From Kitasatospora setae KM-6054 (GTDB lineage Bacteria; Actinomycetota; Actinomycetes; Streptomycetales; Streptomycetaceae): a stretch of 64,000 nt of DNA. The translations under genes and the position numbers were made by a program. Positions within the stretch are counted from its first letter, which is position 1. Each line of letters starts with the position of its first letter. The notes below the pieces were generated by a model, which worked only from the letters and a program-made list of their open reading frames with translations, did not search any database and was not told the DNA's origin. Below are positions 7,437 to 14,987 of the stretch, in pieces. The DNA is taken from NCBI RefSeq assembly GCF_000269985.1, contig NC_016109.1, forward strand, positions 2,542,001-2,606,000. Direction: 5' to 3'.

Positions 7437-10400
7437 ATGGCGGGCGGGACGTGGTTCGAGGCGATCGGACCGGTGCGGGTGCGGCGGGGGCCGGCGGAAC
7501 TGGACCTCGGACCACCCAGACAGCGGGCGGTGCTGACCGTCCTGATCCTCAACCACCGGCGCCCGGTGTCGACCTCGCGCATCGTCGAACTGGTCTGGGG
7601 CGCCGACGCCCCCGACCGCGGCGTCAACCTGGTGCAGAAGTACGTCTCGGGGCTGCGCCGCGTCCTCCAGGGCGTCGCCGAACTCTCCTGGACCGAGGCC
7701 GGGTACGTGCTGGTGCCGGACGGCACGGTGGACGTCGAGCGGTTCGACGCGCTGCTCACCGCGGGCCGCACCGCCCGGGCCGGCGGCGACCCGGCCGCCG
7801 CGGCGGCGGCGCTCGCCGAGGCGGTGGCGCTGTGGCGCGGCCCGCTGGCCCAGGGCATGGGCGGGCCCGGCATCGAACCGCTGCGGCTGCGGCTCACCGA
7901 ATCCTGGCTCGCCGCCAAGGAGGACCTGTTCGACGCCGAGCTGGAGCTGGGCCGACTGCCCGACCGGCTCCCCGAACTGCGCCGGCTCACCGCCGAACAC
8001 CCGCTGCGCGAACGGTTCCGGGCCCAGCTCGTGCTGGCCCTGGCCCAGGCCGGCCGGCCCGCCGAGGCGCTCGCCGAGCACGACCGGGCCCGGCGCCGGC
8101 TCGCCGACGAGCACGGCCTCGACCCCGGCCCGCACCTGCGGGCCGCCCAGGAGCAGGTCCTGCGGATGGCCTCGGACCGGGCGGCCCCGGCCGACCCCGC
8201 CACCCCGCCCGCCCTCTCCTCCCCCGCCGCCCTCTCCTCCCCCGCCGCCCTGCCACCAGCCCAACTCCCGCCCGCTCCAAGGGTGTTCGTCGGCCGCACG
8301 GCACTCACCGCCCGGCTCGCCGAACTCCTGGCGCCCACCGGGCCGCCACCCCTGGTCTGCCTGGAGGGCACCGCCGGCGTCGGCAAGAGCGCGCTGGCCC
8401 TGCGCGCCGCCCACCGGGCCGCCGGGCTCTTCCCGGACGGGCAGCTCTTCGCCGACCTGCGCGGCTTCGGCCGCGGCCTGCCCGCCGACCCGTCCGACGT
8501 GCTCGGCGGCTTCCTGCGCGCCCTCGGGGTGCCCGCCGAACGCCTGCCGCAGGACCTCGGCGAGCGGATCGGCCTCTACCGGTCGATCCTGGCCGGCCGG
8601 GCCGTCCTGGTGGTGCTCGACGACGCGCGGGACGCCGACCAGATCCGGCCGCTGCTGCCCAGCGGCAACCGGTGCGCCGTCCTGGTGACCGGCCGGCGCC
8701 GCATGATCAGCCTGACCGTGCGGGAGGGCGCGCACCGGCTGATCGTCCCGGTGCTGACCGCCGAGGAGTCCCGCGGACTGGTCAACTCGCTGCTCGGCCC
8801 CGGGCAGACCCGGGACACCGCGGCGGTCGACCGGATCATCGCGCTCTGCTCCGGACTCCCGCTCGCCCTGCGGATCGTCACCGCCAACGCCGCCCACCGG
8901 GCCGACCTCCCGCTCGCCCGGATCGCCCGCGAACTGGCCCGCGACCGGGTGGCCGCGCTCTCCGTCCCGGACGAGGCGCAGACCGCGCTGGACTGCTCGA
9001 TCGGCCTCTCCTACGACCTGCTCCCGCCCGGCCACCGGGAACTCTTCTGCCTGCTCGGACTCGTCCCCGGACCGGACTTCACCCTCCGGGCCGCCACCGC
9101 GATGGCCGGCGCCGGAGCCGCCGCGACCGAACGCGGGATGCGCGACCTGGAAGTCGCCAACCTGCTGGAACGCACCGCCGACCGCTACCGCTTCCCGCAC
9201 GAGCTGCTCCAGCTGTTCGCCCAGGAACGCGCCCACCGGGAGGTGCCCGCCGCCCGGCGGGACGAGGCCCTGCACCGGCTGCTGGGCCACTACCTGGCCG
9301 CCGTGCTCCGCGCCGAGGGGCGCGACCGCAGGGCCGCCGGCGCGGACCTCCCGGCGCTCCCGGCCTCCTCGGAGCCCTCCGACCCCTCGGACCCCTCGGA
9401 CCTCTCCGACCTCTCCGACCTCTCCGACCCCGACTTCCCGGACGCCGACCTCGAAGAGGACGACCTGGAAAGCGAGTTCGACAACCTGATGGCGACCGTC
9501 CTGCACGCCGCCACCGCCGGACCGTACCCACCCGTCTGGCAACTCGCCGACGCACTGCGGCCGTTCTGCAAGCAGCACGCCCGCACCGCGCAGTGGTCCC
9601 GGCTGGCCGGGGCCGGACTGGCCGCCGCCCGGCGGGCCGGCGACCGGCGGGCCGAGGCCGCCATGCTGCTCAACCTCAGCGACGCCGAGCACAACTCCGG
9701 CCTGGTGGAGGAGGGCGCCGAACACGCCCGGCAGGCGCTGGCGCTCGGCCGCGGACTCGGCCTCGGCCGGATCGAGGCGTCCGCGCTGGACCAGCTCGGC
9801 CGGGCCGCCTGGATCCGCGGCGCCCTGGAGACCGCCCGGACGCTGCTGACCGCCGCCGTCGACGCGCACACCCGCACCGGCGACCGACTCGGCCTGGCCG
9901 TCTCGCTGTCGGCGCTGGGCCGGACCGAGTTCGACGCGGGCCACACCGAACAGGCCGCCCTGCACTGCTCCCAGGTGCTGCGGCTGGCCCGGACCATCGG
10001 CGCGGCCGCCGTCGAGACCATGGCCCTGGTCGAGATGGGCGTCCTGCACGCCGCCCTGGGTCGGCCGGAGAACGCCGCCCGCTCCCTGCGCGCCGCCCTC
10101 GCGCTCGCCCGCGACGGCGGCCACCGCCGCGCCGAGGCGCTCGCCCTCGCCCGGCTCAGCCTGCTGCGGGCCGGCGGCGACCGGCCGCGGGAGGCCCTGG
10201 CCGAGGCCCGCAACGCGCTGCACGTCGCGGAGGCGCACGGCGACCGCTGGATCGAGGCCGAGTGCCTGAACACGACGGCCCGCACCGCGCTGGCCACCGG
10301 CGACACCGACACCGCCGCCGCCCGCCACCGGGCCGCGCTGACCCTGGCCACCCGCCTCGGCTACCGCCGGGCCGAACTCCAGGCCCTGCTCGGCCTCGCC

Positions 10401-10613
10401 GAGACCGCCCTGCGCCGGGGCGACACCCAGCGCGCCGCGGACTACGCGGGCCGGGCCCGCGCCGCCGCCGCCGGCCTCGGGCACCTCCCGCTGGCCGCCG
10501 AAGCCCTCCGCATCGAGGGCCGCCTCCGCGCCACCCCGGACGCTGCTCCCGACCCCGAGCCCGCCACCGCGCCCGAGCCCGCGTCCGCCGACCGGGCGCA
10601 GCTGGGCTGCTGA
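7437..10613 (+). CDS. SARP-STAND transcriptional regulator (AfsR-like, with TPRs)
   Basis: The chosen ATG at 7437 has GAGG eight bases upstream and gives 1058 residues; an in-frame TTG at 7407 is possible. The N-terminal 90 residues form the OmpR-like winged-helix domain of SARPs (RQRAVLTVLILNHRRPVSTSRIVELVWG), followed by the bacterial transcriptional activator domain to about residue 245. A Pro/Ala linker leads to an NB-ARC type ATPase with Walker A GTAGVGKS and Walker B AVLVVLDDAR. After a Ser-Asp-Pro/Leu repeat near residues 647-666 the C-terminal third is alpha-helical and TPR-like. Such proteins activate secondary-metabolite or signal genes and may sense ligands or phosphorylation through the STAND module. 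It is divergent from the AfsA-family operon and is its most likely regulator. Confidence 0.93.
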   Translation: MAGGTWFEAIGPVRVRRGPAELDLGPPRQRAVLTVLILNHRRPVSTSRIVELVWGADAPDRGVNLVQKYVSGLRRVLQGVAELSWTEAGYVLVPDGTVDVERFDALLTAGRTARAGGDPAAAAAALAEAVALWRGPLAQGMGGPGIEPLRLRLTESWLAAKEDLFDAELELGRLPDRLPELRRLTAEHPLRERFRAQLVLALAQAGRPAEALAEHDRARRRLADEHGLDPGPHLRAAQEQVLRMASDRAAPADPATPPALSSPAALSSPAALPPAQLPPAPRVFVGRTALTARLAELLAPTGPPPLVCLEGTAGVGKSALALRAAHRAAGLFPDGQLFADLRGFGRGLPADPSDVLGGFLRALGVPAERLPQDLGERIGLYRSILAGRAVLVVLDDARDADQIRPLLPSGNRCAVLVTGRRRMISLTVREGAHRLIVPVLTAEESRGLVNSLLGPGQTRDTAAVDRIIALCSGLPLALRIVTANAAHRADLPLARIARELARDRVAALSVPDEAQTALDCSIGLSYDLLPPGHRELFCLLGLVPGPDFTLRAATAMAGAGAAATERGMRDLEVANLLERTADRYRFPHELLQLFAQERAHREVPAARRDEALHRLLGHYLAAVLRAEGRDRRAAGADLPALPASSEPSDPSDPSDLSDLSDLSDPDFPDADLEEDDLESEFDNLMATVLHAATAGPYPPVWQLADALRPFCKQHARTAQWSRLAGAGLAAARRAGDRRAEAAMLLNLSDAEHNSGLVEEGAEHARQALALGRGLGLGRIEASALDQLGRAAWIRGALETARTLLTAAVDAHTRTGDRLGLAVSLSALGRTEFDAGHTEQAALHCSQVLRLARTIGAAAVETMALVEMGVLHAALGRPENAARSLRAALALARDGGHRRAEALALARLSLLRAGGDRPREALAEARNALHVAEAHGDRWIEAECLNTTARTALATGDTDTAAARHRAALTLATRLGYRRAELQALLGLAETALRRGDTQRAADYAGRARAAAAGLGHLPLAAEALRIEGRLRATPDAAPDPEPATAPEPASADRAQLGC
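9375..9432 (+). repeat. 9-bp tandem repeat coding for Ser-Asp-Pro/Leu
   Basis: About six imperfect 9-bp units alternate TCCGACCTC and TCGGACCCC inside the SARP-STAND gene and encode a Ser-Asp-Pro or Ser-Asp-Leu run. The run continues into an acidic stretch, and it separates the ATPase from the helical repeats. It is in frame, so length changes by slippage would not break the gene. Confidence 0.7.
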
Positions 10614-10682
10614 CGACGCCCGGGAAGTGGCGGGCGCCCCGGCCGCGTTCCTTCGGCTGCGGATTTAATGCACCCGTCATCC

Positions 10683-10720
10683 ATCAAACGGTTGATTGAC
10701 CGAGGTGCCGCGCGTACGCT
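10683..10720 (+). promoter_or_regulatory. Promoter with embedded inverted repeat for tetR-MFS-lyase operon, probably leaderless
   Basis: The sequence TTGATT (10692-10697), a 17-bp spacer and TACGCT (10715-10720) make a recognisable vegetative promoter. The right arm of the inverted repeat ATCAA-ACGG-TTGAT (10683-10696) is the -35 box itself. The -10 ends seven bases before the ATG at 10728, and no ribosome site is present, so transcription probably starts at the A of the start codon. A TetR dimer on the palindrome would block RNA polymerase directly. Confidence 0.6.
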
Positions 10721-10727
10721 CCCCGCC

Positions 10728-11384
10728 ATGACCGAGCCACCGTCCCCGGGCGCGTCGTCACCCCCGCCCCCGCCCGCGTCCCCGCCCGCGCCGCCGCCCA
10801 GCCAGGCCGACCTGAGCCGGGAGCGGATCGTCGCGGCCGCCACCGAGCTGTTCGCGGAGCACGGCTACGACGGCACCACCACCCGGACGATCGCGGCCGC
10901 CGCCGGGCTGAACGTCGCGACCGTGGCGTACCACGTGGGCGGCAAGGCCGACTTGTACCGCGAGGTGATGCGGCGGGCGCACGAGGCCGAGCGGGCGGCG
11001 GTGGCGGCGGCGCTGGGCGAGTTCGCGGGGCGGGCCGGGGCGGATCCGGCGGGGGCGGCGGCGGGGTTCGCCGACCGGTACCTGGACTTCTGCCTGGAGC
11101 GGCCGGACGTCCCGGCGCTGTGGATGCGGCGCTGGCTGGCGGACGCCGCCGAGTTCGCCGGCCTGGAGGAGGAGTACGCCCGGCCGCTGCTGGAGTCGGT
11201 GCGCGACGCGCTGGCCGCCGCGCTGCCCGGGGTGCCGCCGGAGCGGGCCGAACTGGCGGTCTGGACGGTGCTGTGGACGGTGCACGGCTTCTGCCGCTCG
11301 ATGATCCGCGCGCAGGTCCCCCGGTTCCGCGTCCACCTGCGCGGCCTGGTGCTGCGCGAGCTGGGTCTGGGGGCGGGGTCGTGA
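10728..11384 (+). CDS. TetR/AcrR-family repressor
   Basis: This 218-residue protein begins with about 25 Pro/Ser/Ala residues, then the helix-turn-helix region RERIVAAATELFAEHGYDGTTTRTIAAAAGLNVATVAYHVGGKADLYREVM, given here only to mark the domain at residues about 28-78 (key motifs AATELFAEHGY and VATVAYHVGGKADLY). The rest is the ligand-binding helical domain. An upstream in-frame start exists at 10668, but it lies within the promoter and operator, so I prefer 10728. Its stop overlaps the GTG of the transporter gene (GTGA). It most likely represses its own operon of transporter and PLP lyase through the palindrome at 10683-10696. The effector is probably the transported or cleaved substrate. 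Confidence 0.88.
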   Translation: MTEPPSPGASSPPPPPASPPAPPPSQADLSRERIVAAATELFAEHGYDGTTTRTIAAAAGLNVATVAYHVGGKADLYREVMRRAHEAERAAVAAALGEFAGRAGADPAGAAAGFADRYLDFCLERPDVPALWMRRWLADAAEFAGLEEEYARPLLESVRDALAAALPGVPPERAELAVWTVLWTVHGFCRSMIRAQVPRFRVHLRGLVLRELGLGAGS

Positions 11385-12817
11385 GCGCGGCGGCGGACGG
11401 CGCGACAGGCCGCCGGCAGCTCGCCGGGTACGCGCTGGGCTCGGTCGGGACGGGCATCCACGCGACCGTCCCCGGCCTGCTGCTGCTGTACTTCATGACC
11501 GACGCGCTGGGCGTGCCGGCCGGGGTCGCGGGCCTGGTGGTGGCGCTGCCCAAGGCGTGGGACGCGCTGTTCAACCCGACCGTCGGCGCCGCCAGCGACC
11601 GGGAGGCGCTGCGCACCGGCCGCCGGACCCGGATCCTGCTGGCGGGGGCGCTGGCGCTGCCAGCGGCGTTCGCCGCGATGTTCCTCTCCCCGCTGACCGG
11701 CTCCGGCGCGGCCGCCTGGGTGGCGGTGACCTTCGTGCTGGCGTCGAGCGCCTTCGCGCTGTTCCAGGTGCCGTACGTGGCGCTGCCCGCCGAGATGTCG
11801 GACCGGCCCGAGGTCCGCACCCGGATCATGGTGTGGCGGATCGTCTGCCTGACCGTCGGCATCCTGGTCGCGGGCGGCCTGGCCCCGGCCGTGGTGTCGC
11901 TGGCCGGGGACGGGCGGCGCGGCTACGCGGTGATGGGCGCGGTGGTCGCCGTCCTGCTGCTGGTGACGCTGCTGGTGCCCGCGCTGGGCTCGCGCCGGGT
12001 GCCCGCCCGGCCGGGGCCGGAGCCGCTCGGGCTGCTCGCGGCGCTGCGCACGGCGCGCGGCAACCGGGCGTTCTTCGCGCTGCTGGGCGGGTTCGTGCTG
12101 CAGGCGGCGGCGGTGGCGATCATGCTGGCGGCCGCGCCGTACGCCGCGACGTACTGGCTGGGCGGCTACGGGCTGACGTCGGTGCTGTTCGTCTGCCTGG
12201 TCGCGCCGAGCGCGGTGGCCGTCCCGCTGTGGGGCCGGGCCGCGGCCCGCTGGGGGCGGCTGCGCTGCCTGACGGCGGCGACCGTGCTGTTCGCGCTGGC
12301 CTCGGCGGCGCTGTGGCCGGCCGCCGGGACGGGGACGACGCGGGTCGCGGCGGTGCTGGCGCTGTGCGCGGTGCTGGGGGTGGCGTACGCGGCACTGCAG
12401 GTGCTGCCGCTGTCGCTGCTGCCGGACACCGTGCACGCGGACGCGGCGCGCACCGGGCGCCTGCAGTCCGGGGCGTTCACCGGACTGTGGACGGCGGGCG
12501 AGACGGCCGGACTGGCCGCCGGGCCCGGCCTGTTCTCGCTGGCGCTGGCCGCCGCCGGGTTCGCCTCCGCCACCACCGACCACCCCGTCGCGCAGACCGC
12601 GACGGCCCGGGCGGGCGTCCTGCTCGGGTTCAGCCTCGTCCCGGCGCTGCTGATGCTGGCCTCGCTGCCCGCGCTGCGCGCGTACGGCCGCCGCCGGGCC
12701 GCCGCACCCTCCCCCGCCGGACCCGCCGAACCCGGCGGCCCCGCCGAACCCGGCGGCCCCGCCGAACCCGGCGGACCCGGCGAGCCCGCCGATTCCCTTG
12801 CTGGAGACCTTTCATGA
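11381..12817 (+). CDS. GPH-type MFS transporter
   Basis: The protein has 478 residues with about twelve hydrophobic segments. The motifs YALGSVGTGIHATVPG, PKAWDALFNPTVGAASD and VPYVALPAEMSDRPEVRTR match the glycoside-pentoside-hexuronide:cation symporter group of the major facilitator superfamily. It starts at a GTG overlapping the tetR stop, and its TGA overlaps the ATG of the lyase gene (ATGA). The C-terminus carries three in-frame copies of PAEPGG encoded by an 18-bp tandem repeat (about 12722-12775), a cytosolic low-complexity tail. Coupling to a PLP lyase suggests it imports the lyase substrate or exports its product. The ligand cannot be inferred. Confidence 0.85.
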   Translation: MSAAADGATGRRQLAGYALGSVGTGIHATVPGLLLLYFMTDALGVPAGVAGLVVALPKAWDALFNPTVGAASDREALRTGRRTRILLAGALALPAAFAAMFLSPLTGSGAAAWVAVTFVLASSAFALFQVPYVALPAEMSDRPEVRTRIMVWRIVCLTVGILVAGGLAPAVVSLAGDGRRGYAVMGAVVAVLLLVTLLVPALGSRRVPARPGPEPLGLLAALRTARGNRAFFALLGGFVLQAAAVAIMLAAAPYAATYWLGGYGLTSVLFVCLVAPSAVAVPLWGRAAARWGRLRCLTAATVLFALASAALWPAAGTGTTRVAAVLALCAVLGVAYAALQVLPLSLLPDTVHADAARTGRLQSGAFTGLWTAGETAGLAAGPGLFSLALAAAGFASATTDHPVAQTATARAGVLLGFSLVPALLMLASLPALRAYGRRRAAAPSPAGPAEPGGPAEPGGPAEPGGPGEPADSLAGDLS

Positions 12818-14298
12818 CGGACCGTCAGTCCTTCCTTCCGGAGGCCGGCCGCCCCGCCGCCGACCTGCTCGCCGAGCTGCGCGCGCTGACCGCCGCCGAC
12901 CTGCCCACCCGGGGCGGACGCACCACCGCCTACACCTACGACGCCGGCCGGCCCGAGGTGCGGGCCGCCGCCGAGGGCGCGTACCTGGCGATGCTGGAGG
13001 TCAACGGCCTGGACCCGACGGCGTTCCCGAGCATCGTCGCGCTGGAGCGGCGGGTGGTCGGCGCGGTCGCCGCCCGGCTCGGCGGGGACGGGGCCACGCC
13101 CGGCGTGTTCACCAGCGGCGGCACCGAGTCGATCATGCTGGCGGTGAAGGCCGCCCGGGACTCCCGGCCGGAGGTCGCCGAACCGGAGATCGTGGTGCCC
13201 GCGACGGCGCACGCCGCGTTCTTCAAGGCCGGGAAGTACCTGAAGGTGAAGGTCGTCGCGGTGCCGGTCGACCCGGAGACCTTCCGGGCGGTGCCGGCCG
13301 CGATGGCGGCGGCCTGCACCGAGCGGACGGTCCTGCTGGTCGCCTCCGCGCCCTCGTACGCGCACGGCGTGGTCGACCCGGTCGCCGCGATCGCCGCGGC
13401 GGCCGCCGAGCGCGGCCTGCCCTGCCACGTCGACGCCTGCGTCGGCGGCTGGCTGCTGCCCTGGCTGGCCGAGGCCGGCGCCGACGTCCCGCCGTTCGAC
13501 CTGTCGGTGCCGGGCGTCACCTCGCTCTCCTGCGACCTGCACAAGTTCGGGTACGCGCCCAAGGGGGCGTCCGTGCTGCTCTTCCGCGACCAGCCGATGC
13601 GGCTCGCCGCGTACTTCGCCTGCGCCCAGTGGCCCGGCTACCCGGTGGTCAACTCGACCGTCCAGAGCAGCAAGGGCGCCGGCCCGCTGGCCGGCGCCTG
13701 GGCCACCCTGCAGGCCCTCGGCGCCGACGGCTACCGCGCGTTGGGGCGCGCCGCGCTCGACGCCACCCGGCGGCTGGTCGCGGGCGTCGGGGCGATCGAC
13801 GGCCTGCGGGTGCTCGGCGCCCCGGACGCCACCCTGGTCGCCATCGGCACCTCGGGCGACGACCCGCTCGACCTCTGGGAGCTCGCCGACGAGTCGCGCG
13901 CCCGCGGCTTCTTCCTCCAGCCCCAGCTGAGCGTCGACGGCCTGCCCGCCAGCCTGCACGTCACCCTCACAGGGGTCAGCGGCGAGGGCGTCGACGCGCT
14001 GCTCGCCGCGGTGCGGGAGAGCGTCGCCGCCGTCCGCGCCCGCGGCCCGGTCGCCCCGCCGACCGACGTCCTCGCCCTGCTCGACGGCCTCGACCTCTAC
14101 CTGCTGGACGACGCCGCCTTCGCCTCGCTGCTCCCCGCCACCGGCCTCGCCCTCGCCCCCGACCCGGACTCCGGGGCGGGGTCCGGCACCCGGATGGCCG
14201 GCGTCAACCGGCTCCTCGACGCGCTCCCCCCGCACCTGCGCGACCAGTTGGCGACCCGCTTCCTCTCCGCGCTGTACTCCCCGTACCTGGGCGGCTGA
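12814..14298 (+). CDS. PLP-dependent sphingosine-phosphate-lyase-like decarboxylase/aldolase
   Basis: The 494-residue protein belongs to the group II PLP decarboxylase fold. VFTSGGTESIMLAVKAAR is the phosphate-binding segment, CHVDACVGGWLLPWL holds the aspartate that pairs with the pyridine nitrogen, and SCDLHKFGYAPKG carries the Schiff-base lysine (Lys244). The His-Lys-Phe/Tyr-Gly-Tyr-Ala-Pro-Lys-Gly sequence is typical of sphingosine-1-phosphate lyases. Some bacterial relatives act on other phosphorylated amino alcohols or amino acids. It is the third gene of a fully overlapping operon tetR-transporter-lyase. The last six codons including the stop are tandemly repeated just downstream. Substrate assignment to a sphingoid base is tentative. 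Confidence 0.85.
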   Translation: MTDRQSFLPEAGRPAADLLAELRALTAADLPTRGGRTTAYTYDAGRPEVRAAAEGAYLAMLEVNGLDPTAFPSIVALERRVVGAVAARLGGDGATPGVFTSGGTESIMLAVKAARDSRPEVAEPEIVVPATAHAAFFKAGKYLKVKVVAVPVDPETFRAVPAAMAAACTERTVLLVASAPSYAHGVVDPVAAIAAAAAERGLPCHVDACVGGWLLPWLAEAGADVPPFDLSVPGVTSLSCDLHKFGYAPKGASVLLFRDQPMRLAAYFACAQWPGYPVVNSTVQSSKGAGPLAGAWATLQALGADGYRALGRAALDATRRLVAGVGAIDGLRVLGAPDATLVAIGTSGDDPLDLWELADESRARGFFLQPQLSVDGLPASLHVTLTGVSGEGVDALLAAVRESVAAVRARGPVAPPTDVLALLDGLDLYLLDDAAFASLLPATGLALAPDPDSGAGSGTRMAGVNRLLDALPPHLRDQLATRFLSALYSPYLGG

Positions 14299-14352
14299 CC
14301 GTACCTGGGCGGCTGACCGCGCCGGAGCGGCTGATCGCGCCGGGGCGGTCTC
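14281..14352 (+). repeat. 18-bp tandem repeat spanning the stop codon of the lyase gene
   Basis: CCGTACCTGGGCGGCTGA occurs twice exactly (14281-14298 and 14299-14316). It is followed by a diverged third copy ending GGAGCGGCTGA and a fourth partial copy that runs into the padR stop. The first copy is the last six codons of the lyase. The repeat therefore places extra in-register stop codons after the gene and fills the whole intergenic gap. Confidence 0.85.
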
Positions 14353-14929
14353 AGCCCTCCAGCGCGGCGATCGCCTCGGCCAGCCAGCGCTTCTCCTCGG
14401 TGCCCGTCGCGCGGGCGATCCGCAGCATGCCCTGCCGGAAGAGGTCGGGCGCCTGCTCGGCCCGGACCGGCTCGCCGTCGCGGTAGAAGAAGCTCGCCGG
14501 GGTGTCGAGGAAGACCTGCCGGCGGCGGAGGACGGCGGCCTGCTCCGCCCGGTCGGGGAGGTGGCGGAGGAAGGAGAGCAGCGTGAAGAAGCGCTGCCCG
14601 TCGGTGATCTCGACCTCCTTGGGGCTCCGCAGCCGCTCCCGCAGGCGGGCCCGGCCCGCCCCGGTGAGGGAGAGGGTCCGCCGGGGTGCGGCGCCGCTGC
14701 CCGGCTCGGTGCCCTGCTCGACCAGCCCGGCCTTCACCAGCCGGGCGATGGCCGGGTAGAGCGCGCCGTCGCTGACCGGGCGGATGTGGCCGCTGAGGCC
14801 CTGGATGCGGGCCTTCAGCTCGTACCCGTGCAGGGGTTCCTCGTGGAGGAAACCCAGAATCGACAGCTCCAGCACGCGGCCGGCCCCTTCCCACGCCCGT
14901 CCGGGCCCTTGCCCGTCCGACCCGGCCAT
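14351..14929 (-). CDS. PadR-family transcriptional regulator
   Basis: The start at 14929 has an AGAGGTAGC ribosome site and gives 192 residues. The PadR winged helix is clear: LELSILGFLHEEPLHGYELKA, then GALYPAIARLVKAGLVE and RRTLSLTGAGRARL. The C-terminal half is the helical dimerisation domain, PadR_C-like, with about 90 residues. It is divergent from the MATE gene across a 43-bp palindrome that also contains both ribosome sites. It most likely represses both genes from that site and is released by a toxic or phenolic ligand. A longer reading from 14989 would translate the operator and is unlikely. Confidence 0.9.
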   Translation of the reverse strand: MAGSDGQGPGRAWEGAGRVLELSILGFLHEEPLHGYELKARIQGLSGHIRPVSDGALYPAIARLVKAGLVEQGTEPGSGAAPRRTLSLTGAGRARLRERLRSPKEVEITDGQRFFTLLSFLRHLPDRAEQAAVLRRRQVFLDTPASFFYRDGEPVRAEQAPDLFRQGMLRIARATGTEEKRWLAEAIAALEG

Positions 14930-14933
14930 GCTA

Positions 14934-14976
14934 CCTCTTTTCGCTGTACCTCGATTCGAGGTACAGCGAAAAGAGG
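14934..14976. promoter_or_regulatory. 43-bp perfect palindrome, probable PadR operator
   Basis: Two 21-bp arms that are exact reverse complements flank a single T at 14955. The inner half-arms read CGCTGTACCTCGA and TCGAGGTACAGCG; the outer ends are CCTCTTTT and AAAAGAGG. It lies between padR (starts at 14929) and the MATE gene (starts at 14988). The outer GAGG elements serve as ribosome sites, so operator occupancy or an RNA hairpin could control both genes. Confidence 0.85.
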
Positions 14977-14987
14977 GGGGCTCGGCC

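Noticed and set aside
10728..11384. TetR gene as the butyrolactone receptor of the AfsA-like operon
   Set aside because: Its helix-turn-helix and C-terminal parts do not resemble ArpA receptors. It is coupled to a transporter/lyase operon with its own palindrome.
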